Of a DNA stretch of 10,161 bases, positions 1 to 6,194 are shown in pieces. The stretch spans positions 1 to 10,161 of the forward strand of contig DTSJ01000126.1 of the NCBI GenBank assembly GCA_012965445.1. The letters are read 5' to 3'. The notes under the pieces are model-generated. The model ran no database searches. It worked only from the letters and a program-made list of their open reading frames with translations, and was not told where the DNA came from. The stretch comes from Candidatus Hydrogenedentota bacterium (GTDB lineage Bacteria > Hydrogenedentota > Hydrogenedentia > Hydrogenedentiales > GCA-2746185). The position numbers and the translations under genes are program-made. Every line of letters starts with the position of its first letter. Within the stretch, counting starts at the first letter, position 1.

Positions 1-1
1 G

Positions 2-892
2 CTGACCTCTTTCATCCTTGCCGAGATTATCGACGAGTCAGACCTGCCGAAAGGCGTATTCAATTTGGTGAACGGAACCGGACCGATCGTCGGCGAAGCC
101 ATTGCGTCACACCCGGATGTGGACATGGTTTCGTTCACAGGTTCGACGCGAGCCGGTCGGCGAGTCTCTGAGCTCGCGGCGGAAACAATTAAACGCGTCG
201 CGCTTGAGCTCGGCGGTAAATCAGCCAATATCATTCTCGACGACGCTGATCTGGCGAAAGCCGTCAAAGGTGGAGTCAACAACAGCTACTTCAATTGCGG
301 GCAGACCTGTTCGGCCCACACCCGCATGCTCGTACCCAAAGATAAACATGACGAGGCCTGCGCGATAGCAAAAGAGGTAGCAGAATCGTTCACCCAGGGC
401 GATCCCTTTGACGAAAGCAACATGCTCGGCCCCCTGATTTCAGACGTGCAGCGCGACCGCGTCCGCGGGTACATTCAAAAAGGCATCGACGAAGGCGCGA
501 CACTGATCACAGGAGGTGCAGAGCCGCCCGAAGGCCTGGAGAAGGGATACTATGTACGCCCGACAGTCTTTGGAAACGTTTCGAACGATATGACGATTGC
601 GCAGGAAGAGATCTTTGGACCCGTCCTTAGCATCATTCCCTACGAAGACGAAGAGGATGCTATCCGGATCGCAAACGACTCAGTGTACGGACTCGCAGGC
701 GGCGTGTGGTCGGCGGACGAGGATCGCGCAAAACGTGTAGCCAAGAGAATGCGAACGGGCCAGGTGGACATTAACGGCGGCGCATACAACCCACTCGCTC
801 CCTTTGGCGGATACAAACAATCCGGCAACGGACGCGAAATGGGTAAATATGGACTCGAAGAGTTTTTGATCGTAAAATCACTGCAACTGTAA
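2..892 (+). CDS. Aldehyde dehydrogenase family protein, C-terminal portion (5' end outside window)
   Basis: Oxidises an aldehyde to the acid with NAD(P)+; the natural substrate cannot be read from the sequence. The open frame runs in from the left edge, so only 296 C-terminal residues of a protein usually near 480-500 aa are present. Visible family landmarks are the SFTGS nucleotide-binding turn, the general-base glutamate in the LELGGKS motif (Glu codon at 206-208), and the nucleophilic cysteine in the GQTCSAHTR motif (Cys codon at 308-310). Further on are the EEIFGPV motif, which contacts the cofactor, and the [14 protein letters not shown] segment near the C-terminus. All key residues in the visible part are intact, so the enzyme should be active. 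The stop codon overlaps the ribosome binding site of the next gene, so the two are probably co-transcribed. The family assignment is firm; the subfamily is not. Confidence 0.95.
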   Translation: MTSFILAEIIDESDLPKGVFNLVNGTGPIVGEAIASHPDVDMVSFTGSTRAGRRVSELAAETIKRVALELGGKSANIILDDADLAKAVKGGVNNSYFNCGQTCSAHTRMLVPKDKHDEACAIAKEVAESFTQGDPFDESNMLGPLISDVQRDRVRGYIQKGIDEGATLITGGAEPPEGLEKGYYVRPTVFGNVSNDMTIAQEEIFGPVLSIIPYEDEEDAIRIANDSVYGLAGGVWSADEDRAKRVAKRMRTGQVDINGGAYNPLAPFGGYKQSGNGREMGKYGLEEFLIVKSLQL

Positions 893-896
893 GGAG
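891..896 (+). promoter_or_regulatory. Ribosome binding site AAGGAG overlapping the upstream stop codon
   Basis: AAGGAG shares two bases with the TAA stop of the aldehyde dehydrogenase gene and lies 8 bases before the ATG at 905. This layout suggests translational coupling of the two genes. Confidence 0.75.
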
Positions 897-904
897 ACCT
901 GTCG

Positions 905-1294
905 ATGGGCACTTGGGGGTTTGCTGCATTCGAAAACGATGTTGCATTGACCTGGATGAGTGATCTGGAAGATGTCGAGAATCTTTCGGTGCTGGACTCT
1001 TCGCTGCAAGCGGTGATTAACCTGCCAACGCCCTCCGAAACGGAATGCTGTGAAGCCCTCGCCGCCGCCGAAGTGGTCGCAGCCCTCCATAAAGCTCCAT
1101 CTACGATGCTTCCGAATCCAGTACTTGACTGGGTCGAGAAGCACCCCGCATTGACTGATGCCCTGCGTGAAAAAGCCATCGACGCCCTGGAAGTGGTAAT
1201 GGCCGATTCGGAGCTCAGGGATATATGGGTCGAGGAAGACGACTTGGACGTATGGAAAGAGGAACTCGAGGATTTGCTGCAGCGCCTGAAGTAA
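905..1294 (+). CDS. DUF4259 domain-containing protein
   Basis: A 129-residue acidic, probably cytosolic protein of unknown function. The N-terminus MGTWGFAAFENDVALTW matches the pattern I know from DUF4259 proteins (MGxWGxxxFENDxALDW), and the length is typical for that family. The rest is predicted to be mostly helical, with many Glu, Asp and Leu residues and an acidic C-terminal helix (EEDDLDVWKEELEDLLQ). There is no signal peptide or membrane segment. The ATG start is supported by AAGGAG 8 bases upstream, and the conserved N-terminal motif begins exactly there. It follows the aldehyde dehydrogenase gene with a 12-base gap, so the two are likely one transcript, but the partnership says little about function. 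The DUF assignment is from memory of the motif. Confidence 0.85.
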   Translation: MGTWGFAAFENDVALTWMSDLEDVENLSVLDSSLQAVINLPTPSETECCEALAAAEVVAALHKAPSTMLPNPVLDWVEKHPALTDALREKAIDALEVVMADSELRDIWVEEDDLDVWKEELEDLLQRLK

Positions 1295-1346
1295 CCCTTC
1301 CCGCAGATTCGAAATTTCGCATCGTTTCGTCACATGTCGCCTGTCT

Positions 1347-1376
1347 TTGCGCCTGATATGGCATCGGTGATAGACT
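1347..1376 (+). promoter_or_regulatory. Possible sigma70-type promoter for recO
   Basis: TTGCGC at 1347-1352 and TAGACT at 1371-1376 are separated by 18 bases. Both match the consensus only partly. The site is proposed because the recO block needs a start point and no better pair is seen in this gap. Weak evidence. Confidence 0.25.
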
Positions 1377-1457
1377 TAGCGTGTTTCCACTTCGAGTTGC
1401 AGCGCAGATTTCGACAACGAACGAAGGTGGGGTCGCGTACACCGGATCGATACGCAC

Positions 1458-1463
1458 AAGGAG
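1458..1463 (+). promoter_or_regulatory. Ribosome binding site that sets the GTG start of recO
   Basis: AAGGAG lies 6 bases before GTG at 1470. It fixes that codon as the start; no ATG lies nearby in frame. Confidence 0.8.
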
Positions 1464-1469
1464 CGGCGT

Positions 1470-2192
1470 GTGCCACAGGAACGGACAGAGGCGATCGTGC
1501 TCAAAGCGATCGATTTCAGTGAATCGAGCAGCATTGTCACGTTTTTCACGCCGGATCGTGGTCGACTTACCTGCATGGCCAAAGGGGTAAAACGTCCAAA
1601 AAGTCAGTTGGCGGGACTGCTCGATACGTTTAACAGGGTCGAGCTGCTGTATCTCTGGAAAGAATCCCGGGCAGTCCAGCAGATGACAGACGGCACCTTG
1701 CTTGAACGATACGCTGGAATCAAGGAAAATCTGGATAAAAGTATTTATGGTGCCTTTTTAATAGAAATGATGTATCGAATCGCACATGAAAATGAGCCGT
1801 CGCACGATCTCTTCGGCGAATATGTCGACGGAATGGCTGGACTGGATGTCTGGACCGGAGAGGTATGCATGCACGTGTGCTGGCAGGCATACCGTTTGCT
1901 CACCGTGTCCGGATTCTCCCCCACCCTTCGCGAATGTTGTCAGTGCGGTAAAGAAACGTCAAAGGACGTAGCGTTTTCCTATGACGGCGGGGTGACGTGT
2001 CCCGCCTGTGCGGCAGATGTGCGTATCGATCAGGGGACGTATCAGACCCTGCTCGCTATTGGAGATGGAACCGAGTGTCCCCGTCTAAAAGGCGGTGAAA
2101 AAGTATTTCAACTGTTACGATACTTTACGTCACGGCAGCTGGAGTGTGATTTCCGCAGTGCGCGCGTAATCGAACAGATGGTCAACGCATAG
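1470..2192 (+). CDS. recO: DNA repair protein RecO
   Basis: Recombination mediator of the RecFOR pathway: it anneals SSB-coated strands and, with RecR, helps load RecA at gaps. The 240-residue length is normal for RecO. The N-terminal OB fold is visible in residues 5-80, with the family pattern TEAIVLKAIDFSESSSIVTFF followed by the GRLTCMAKGVKRPKS basic stretch and the DTFNRVELLY strand. A helical C-terminal domain follows, with a zinc-binding four-cysteine motif: Cys156/Cys159 in ECCQCG and Cys177/Cys180 in CPAC. Some RecO proteins lack this finger, but here it is complete. The start is GTG, supported by AAGGAG 6 bases upstream. lepA follows after 42 bases on the same strand. Confident family call from the N-terminal pattern and zinc finger. 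Confidence 0.92.
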   Translation: MPQERTEAIVLKAIDFSESSSIVTFFTPDRGRLTCMAKGVKRPKSQLAGLLDTFNRVELLYLWKESRAVQQMTDGTLLERYAGIKENLDKSIYGAFLIEMMYRIAHENEPSHDLFGEYVDGMAGLDVWTGEVCMHVCWQAYRLLTVSGFSPTLRECCQCGKETSKDVAFSYDGGVTCPACAADVRIDQGTYQTLLAIGDGTECPRLKGGEKVFQLLRYFTSRQLECDFRSARVIEQMVNA

Positions 2193-2221
2193 ATTTCGAA
2201 TTAACAATTTGCCCTAATATC

Positions 2222-2226
2222 AGGTG
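2222..2226 (+). promoter_or_regulatory. Weak ribosome binding site before the GTG start of lepA
   Basis: AGGTG lies 8 bases before GTG at 2235 and is the only Shine-Dalgarno-like run here. The GTG start gives the expected N-terminus [10 protein letters not shown] just ahead of the P-loop. Confidence 0.5.
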
Positions 2227-2234
2227 TCCCCTTA

Positions 2235-4046
2235 GTGTCAACTCCCATAAAAAACATACGAAATTTCTGTATCATCGCGCACATCGACCACGGTAAATCC
2301 ACGTTGGCCGATCGACTGCTTCAATTCACCGGAACGATTGATGATCGAAATCTGAAAGAACAGACTCTTGACACAATGGAGCTGGAACGCGAACGCGGCA
2401 TCACCATCAAATCCGCTGCTGTGCGCATAGAGTACGAAGCAAAAGACGGTGAACTCTATGTTCTTCATCTCATCGACACCCCGGGACACGTGGATTTCTC
2501 TTACGAAGTCGAGCGAAGCCTTGCCGCCTGCGAAGGCGCACTCCTGCTCGTCGACGCTACGCAGGGTGTTGAGGCGCAAACACTCGCGAATTTATATAAA
2601 GCGGTCAATCAGGATCTGGATATCATTCCCATCATCAACAAGGTCGATCTGCCAAGCGCAGATATTGATCGAGTCGCCCATCAAATCGACAACCTCCTCG
2701 GTCTGGACAGCGACGCTGCCGTGCTGACAAGCGCGAAAACTGGCATCGGCACTCAGGAAACACTCGAAGCCATTATCGAGCACATTCCCCCGCCCTTTGA
2801 CGGTCGCGACAACCCCTTGCGAGCATTGATTTTCGATGCGCAATACGATCCTTACCGGGGGGTAATCGTGTATTTCCGCGTGGTTGACGGCATGATCGAG
2901 CCCGGCACGAAAATCTCCATGATGTCCACCGGAGAAAAATTTGAAGTAGCCGAAGTCGGAGCCTTCTCTCCAGAAATGGTGCCACGCCCGAGCATGGAGG
3001 CCGGGGAAGTAGGCTACATGATCTGCAACATCAAAACGCTCGAAGGCACCACGATTGGCGACACCGTGACTTCGGTGACGAATCCCGCGTCCGAGCCATT
3101 GGAAGGCTACGAGGAAGTACTGCCGGTCGTGTTCTGCGGCATGTACCCGGCGCTGGCCAACGATTTTGGTGAACTGCGTGATGCACTCGATAAACTGAGA
3201 TTAAACGATGCCTCATTTACGTATGAAGCCGACAGCTCCGACGCACTCGGACTCGGTTTTCGCCTCGGATTCCTCGGGCTGCTGCACATGGAAATCATTC
3301 AGGAACGGCTCGAACGCGAATTTGATTTGACGCTGGTTACCACTGTCCCCAACGTATCTTACAAAATCAATCAGACGAACGGTGACAGCTACACGATCGA
3401 AAATGCCTCGAAAATGCCTCTCGTAGCAGACATTGATTCGATTGAAGAACCGTATATCGAGGCCGATATCATATGCCCGACAGAGTATCTGAGTACGGTA
3501 ATCGAGCTGTGCAAAAAGAAGCGGGGCATTCACGTACGCGTCGATTACATCGACAATCTACGCTGTATGGCCGTTTATCAGATGCCGCTGGCGGAAATAG
3601 TTTTGGATTTTTACGACAAACTCAAATCCTACACCCGAGGATATGGGTCTTTAGATTATAGAATAATTGGATACCGACCGGGGAACCTCGTTCGCCTGGA
3701 TATCCTGCTCAACTCGGAACGGGTCGATGCCTTATCATGTATCGTGCATCGAGAACGGGCAGTGTGGATCGGCAAAACATTGTCGGCCAAGCTCCAGAAG
3801 TTAATTCCGCGCCAGCAGTTTGAAGTGGCCATACAGGCGGCTATCGGCGGAAAGATTATTGTGCGCGAAACGGTCAAGGCGATGCGGAAAAACGTGACCG
3901 CGAAATGCTATGGTGGTGATATAACGCGTAAACGAAAATTGTTGGAGAAACAGAAAGCTGGTAAGAAAAGAATGAAGCAGGTCGGCTCCGTGGAAGTGCC
4001 GCAGGAAGCCTTTATGGCCCTTCTTAAGGTCAATGAAGACGATTAG
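2235..4046 (+). CDS. lepA: Elongation factor 4 (LepA), ribosome-associated GTPase
   Basis: Translational GTPase that binds stalled or misplaced ribosomes and is linked to back-translocation and ribosome biogenesis. The 603-residue protein is complete and of normal length. All G motifs are present: G1 AHIDHGKST (residues 15-23), the G2 region ERERGITI (51-58), G3 DTPGH (81-85), G4 NKVD (135-138) and G5 SAKTG (166-170). Domain II, the EF-G-like domains III and V, and the LepA-specific C-terminal domain follow. The C-terminal domain has the basic [23 protein letters not shown] region, which contacts tRNA and the ribosome, and ends in the family pattern [12 protein letters not shown]. The start is GTG with a weak ribosome binding site. 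lepB begins 23 bases after the stop, the classic lepA-lepB operon order. Very confident. Confidence 0.98.
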   Translation: MSTPIKNIRNFCIIAHIDHGKSTLADRLLQFTGTIDDRNLKEQTLDTMELERERGITIKSAAVRIEYEAKDGELYVLHLIDTPGHVDFSYEVERSLAACEGALLLVDATQGVEAQTLANLYKAVNQDLDIIPIINKVDLPSADIDRVAHQIDNLLGLDSDAAVLTSAKTGIGTQETLEAIIEHIPPPFDGRDNPLRALIFDAQYDPYRGVIVYFRVVDGMIEPGTKISMMSTGEKFEVAEVGAFSPEMVPRPSMEAGEVGYMICNIKTLEGTTIGDTVTSVTNPASEPLEGYEEVLPVVFCGMYPALANDFGELRDALDKLRLNDASFTYEADSSDALGLGFRLGFLGLLHMEIIQERLEREFDLTLVTTVPNVSYKINQTNGDSYTIENASKMPLVADIDSIEEPYIEADIICPTEYLSTVIELCKKKRGIHVRVDYIDNLRCMAVYQMPLAEIVLDFYDKLKSYTRGYGSLDYRIIGYRPGNLVRLDILLNSERVDALSCIVHRERAVWIGKTLSAKLQKLIPRQQFEVAIQAAIGGKIIVRETVKAMRKNVTAKCYGGDITRKRKLLEKQKAGKKRMKQVGSVEVPQEAFMALLKVNEDD

Positions 4047-4056
4047 TACATCGTTC

Positions 4057-4063
4057 AAGGAAG
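4057..4063 (+). promoter_or_regulatory. Ribosome binding site that sets the TTG start of lepB
   Basis: AAGGAAG lies 6 bases before TTG at 4070. No ATG or GTG with comparable spacing precedes the membrane segment, so the rare TTG start is preferred. Confidence 0.7.
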
Positions 4064-4069
4064 ACGAAA

Positions 4070-5341
4070 TTGGATAAAGAGAAAAACGAGCAGCAATCTA
4101 CCGAGAACCGTACTCCCGGATGGGTAGAATGGGTGCGCAGTATCGGAATTGCCGTTTTTCTTGCGCTGATGATTCGCTGGCCCGTCGCCGAGCCGTACAA
4201 AATACCCTCCAGCTCAATGGAGCCCACGTTTGTACCCGGCGACCGTATTTTTGTCGACAAGCATGTCTATGGAATCCGGTATCCCCTCAATGGTTTTCGG
4301 ATTCCCTTCACAAGAAAAACCATGTGGTACGCCGATAACTATCTCAAAAACGGCAACGATGTCGAGCGCTGGGACATCGTCGTATTTAAGTCCAACGAAG
4401 ACCGCATGGAGCACGATACCCTCGTAAAGCGCGTCGTAGGTCTGCCCGGAGAGCGGATACTGATCCAAGACGGTAAGCTGTTGATTGACGGAGAACACGT
4501 GCCTACTCCGGATTATTTGCCGGAGATCTACTACACGACACCAATACAGTATAACCAGAGCGAAGGCTTCGCGCAGATTCGTGATGATAAGTATAGCCTT
4601 ATTCCCGAAGGACACGTTTTCCTGATGGGCGACAACAGCGGTTCCAGTCGCGATGCACGCTGGTTCGGATTCATGCCCAAACACCACATCCTCGGCAGGG
4701 TGACAAGCATCTGGTGGCCTATCGGTCGCTGGCGCGACCTCACGGGCTATACCGATTCACCATGGTGGTACGGATTCTGGATCACACTGGGTGGATGGTT
4801 CGTCATTCGTCTGTTTTTCGGACGATCCTGGTCGACGCGAAGCGATTCACTCGGAGGACTCGTCTGCAAAGGAGAACATCTCTTTGTCCGCTTCGCACTA
4901 GGTATCCCGGTACCCTTTACGCGCAGGAAAATGACAAAGGGGCGCTCGCTCAGTTGCAGCGATCTCGTGGTCTATAAATCCAAGGAAATCTCCAAAAACT
5001 ATGAGGACGGCCGAATCGGAATTGTCGCCGGAGTCGCAGGCGATAAAGTGTTTCTTCAGGACGGAAAACTCCTGATAAACGATAAGCCCGCAAACGGAAC
5101 GCTGGAATCCATGTCGTTCCCAAAAGAAGGTGCTAACGACAAATACGGGCGCTCCAAAGGCAAGGAGTTTTCCACAGTTCCAGACGGACATATTTACATA
5201 TTGACCGAGGAAGGCCGTGCGCAAGAGGACAGTCGTTGCCTGGGGTGGATCCCTGAAAGCGATATCGTTGGGATTGCGACCCGAGTCTGGTGGCCTCCGA
5301 CGCATGTGCGATCAATGAGCAAGTCTATAAAAAAATTGTAA
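4070..5341 (+). CDS. lepB: Signal peptidase I with a second, catalytically degenerate S26-like domain
   Basis: Membrane serine protease that removes signal peptides from exported proteins. At 423 residues it is much longer than a simple signal peptidase. The first unit (about residues 20-225) has a hydrophobic segment (about 25-40), the nucleophile Ser49 in the SSSMEP motif, the general-base Lys120 in the LVKRVVGLPGER motif and the MGDNSGSSRDAR box (186-197); it should be active. A second hydrophobic segment (about 232-250) precedes a second unit (about 258-410) that aligns colinearly with the first. Ser260 in SDSL matches Ser49, GEHLFV matches GDRIFV, and the shared DGKLLI run falls at the same relative place. 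Gly317 replaces the lysine and LTEEGRAQEDSR replaces the GDN box. The second unit is therefore an inactive diverged copy by inference. TTG start; 23 bases after lepA. Confidence 0.93.
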   Translation: MDKEKNEQQSTENRTPGWVEWVRSIGIAVFLALMIRWPVAEPYKIPSSSMEPTFVPGDRIFVDKHVYGIRYPLNGFRIPFTRKTMWYADNYLKNGNDVERWDIVVFKSNEDRMEHDTLVKRVVGLPGERILIQDGKLLIDGEHVPTPDYLPEIYYTTPIQYNQSEGFAQIRDDKYSLIPEGHVFLMGDNSGSSRDARWFGFMPKHHILGRVTSIWWPIGRWRDLTGYTDSPWWYGFWITLGGWFVIRLFFGRSWSTRSDSLGGLVCKGEHLFVRFALGIPVPFTRRKMTKGRSLSCSDLVVYKSKEISKNYEDGRIGIVAGVAGDKVFLQDGKLLINDKPANGTLESMSFPKEGANDKYGRSKGKEFSTVPDGHIYILTEEGRAQEDSRCLGWIPESDIVGIATRVWWPPTHVRSMSKSIKKL

Positions 5342-5354
5342 CGCGGCCCCCGCG
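5342..5354 (-). terminator. GC-rich hairpin with a T-run on the minus strand
   Basis: CGCGG and CCGCG form a perfect 5-bp stem with a 3-base loop directly after the lepB stop. Read on the minus strand, it is followed 6 bases later by seven Ts (5329-5335), which are the complement of the last lysine codons of lepB. It begins 3 bases after the stop of the small minus-strand gene, so it most likely terminates that gene. The gap before the T-run makes it less than ideal. On the plus strand no T-run follows. Confidence 0.4.
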
Positions 5355-5357
5355 CTC

Positions 5358-5549
5358 CTATCGATTCCGGTGATACTCGATCGTGATCTGATTCGCGAAG
5401 TAGAAGGCGATGCTCACGATCACAAGCATAATCAAGAAAAGAATGATCCGGGTCCTCAGCGGGCGACGTTCGATAGGCACCTTGTCCGCGAAGGGATCAC
5501 GTTCTTGATTGGTATCATGTTCATTCGTATTACTTGTGTCGTCGTTCAT
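5358..5549 (-). CDS. Small single-pass membrane protein of unknown function
   Basis: A 63-residue protein that I do not recognise. Residues 1-25 are polar, rich in Asn, Asp and Thr, and probably disordered. A basic stretch ERRPLRTR follows, then one hydrophobic segment (about residues 34-53, RIILFLIMLVIVSIAFYFAN), then a short polar tail. The positive charges before the segment suggest the N-terminus is in the cytoplasm. The gene is supported by this well-ordered protein layout, by the terminator-like hairpin right after its stop, and by its convergent placement with lepB. Against it, the only Shine-Dalgarno-like bases (AGG) touch the ATG, so it would need leaderless or weak initiation. The opposite-strand reading of the same length has no such layout. 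It is divergent from the sixA gene, with about 49 bases between the two start codons. Confidence 0.6.
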   Translation of the reverse strand: MNDDTSNTNEHDTNQERDPFADKVPIERRPLRTRIILFLIMLVIVSIAFYFANQITIEYHRNR

Positions 5550-5562
5550 CCTAAGCTATAGT
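5534..5562 (+). promoter_or_regulatory. Sigma70-type promoter for the SixA-like gene
   Basis: TTGTGT at 5534-5539 and TATAGT at 5557-5562 are spaced by 17 bases. The predicted transcript start falls near 5569, giving a short leader before the ribosome binding site. The -10 core CTATAG (5556-5561) is palindromic, so the same bases also read as TATAGC (5555-5560) towards the minus-strand gene. Confidence 0.5.
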
Positions 5563-5586
5563 CTACTCGAATACAGATCGGATGTG

Positions 5587-5592
5587 AAGGAG
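5587..5592 (+). promoter_or_regulatory. Ribosome binding site that sets the start of the SixA-like gene
   Basis: AAGGAG lies 6 bases before ATG at 5599. It rules out the longer in-frame reading from 5509, whose first 30 codons overlap the promoter and the divergent gene. Confidence 0.85.
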
Positions 5593-5598
5593 ATTGGG

Positions 5599-6066
5599 AT
5601 GCGCTTGATTCTGATACGCCACGGGGATGCGGCAATGGCTGCCGATGATGACTCGCGGAAATTGGACGATGAAGGCCGTAGACAAGCCGCAGTCCTCGGC
5701 GCATGGCTGGGCGAACTGGGCTTCGACCCCCCTCTCATTTGGCACAGCAACAAGATACGCACCCGCGAAACTGCTGATATTGTCGTCGAAATCGCGGGCT
5801 GGTCAAGTAAGCCGATTGAAACGCAGGGTTTGCGTCCGAGCAGTCCGGTCGAAGAAGCGGCAATACAGATTGAGGCGGAGGATACGGATCTCGTCATCGT
5901 CGGTCACATGCCCTTCATGTCAGGTCTGGCATCCCATCTCGTATCCGGTCCCGGCACGACTTCATACTGGGAATTTGCAACCTGCGGCACGCTCATTTTG
6001 GAAAGATCGGGTCGCGGACAATGGGTGGTTTTGGCATTTACGTCACCCGCACTGATTGGAATCTGA
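5599..6066 (+). CDS. sixA: SixA-type phosphohistidine phosphatase
   Basis: Histidine phosphatase superfamily protein of the small SixA group, which removes phosphate from histidine residues of phosphotransfer proteins. The 155-residue length suits SixA. The N-terminal catalytic RHG motif is in MRLILIRHGDA (His9 as nucleophile). The second arginine box is HSNKIRTRETA, and the second catalytic histidine is in VIVGHMPFM near residue 108. There is no signal peptide, so it should be cytosolic. The start at 5599 is chosen because AAGGAG precedes it and the RHG strand begins there as in relatives. It is transcribed alone from its own promoter, divergent from the small membrane protein gene. The target protein (a His-containing phosphotransfer domain or PTS component) cannot be inferred from this window. 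Confidence 0.9.
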   Translation: MRLILIRHGDAAMAADDDSRKLDDEGRRQAAVLGAWLGELGFDPPLIWHSNKIRTRETADIVVEIAGWSSKPIETQGLRPSSPVEEAAIQIEAEDTDLVIVGHMPFMSGLASHLVSGPGTTSYWEFATCGTLILERSGRGQWVVLAFTSPALIGI

Positions 6067-6137
6067 TCTGTAAACTCCAACATACGATTGACTTACAAGC
6101 GAAGTGCCGTCCCGGTTTATTCCATTTCGCGTAAGTA

Positions 6138-6146
6138 TGCTATAGT
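6138..6146 (+). promoter_or_regulatory. Extended -10 promoter element upstream of the flagellin gene
   Basis: TGCTATAGT fits the extended -10 pattern TGnTATAAT with one mismatch. The upstream -35 region (around 6116-6123, TTTATTCC) is poor, as is usual for extended -10 promoters. The leader would be about 40 bases. The 8-mer GCTATAGT is identical to that of the sixA promoter. No flagellar sigma28 or sigma54 pattern is seen. Confidence 0.5.
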
Positions 6147-6184
6147 TAACGTGAGTGTAACGATGTAACCCTCTCCGATTAGAC

Positions 6185-6190
6185 AGGTGA
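6185..6190 (+). promoter_or_regulatory. Ribosome binding site of the flagellin gene
   Basis: AGGTGA lies 4 bases before ATG at 6195. It is close but acceptable, and the ATG matches the usual flagellin N-terminus. Confidence 0.55.
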
Positions 6191-6194
6191 ACGG

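Larger units (their letters stand above)
1295..1469. other. Non-coding stretch between the DUF4259 gene and recO
   Basis: About 175 bases with no convincing gene. It contains a perfect 10-base palindrome CGAAATTTCG at 1310-1319 without a T-run, and a possible promoter at 1347-1376. I see no hairpin that would make a clear terminator for the upstream pair. It probably holds the start of the recO-lepA-lepB transcript. Confidence 0.5.

Noticed and set aside
640..1179. Minus-strand open frame of 179 codons across the aldehyde dehydrogenase and DUF4259 genes
   Set aside because: It overlaps two well-supported genes, is Ser/Arg-rich without motifs, and has no ribosome binding site that I can see.
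1310..1319. Perfect palindrome CGAAATTTCG upstream of recO
   Set aside because: Ten-base palindromes occur by chance. There is no second copy nearby, no T-run, and no known operator that I can match, so I do not call it a regulator site.
5370..5561. Plus-strand 63-codon frame overlapping the small membrane protein gene
   Set aside because: No ribosome binding site, no ordered protein layout, and it runs through the sixA promoter. The minus-strand reading has a clear membrane helix and a terminator-like end.
5509..5598. Longer N-terminus for the SixA-like protein
   Set aside because: The extra 30 residues overlap the promoter and the divergent gene. AAGGAG at 5587-5592 and the family N-terminus MRLILIRHG support 5599.
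6088..6116. TTGACT at 6088-6093 as a -35, or a sigma28 site, for flagellin
   Set aside because: No -10-like hexamer lies 16-18 bases downstream of TTGACT, and no TAAAG-N15-GCCGATAA pattern is present.
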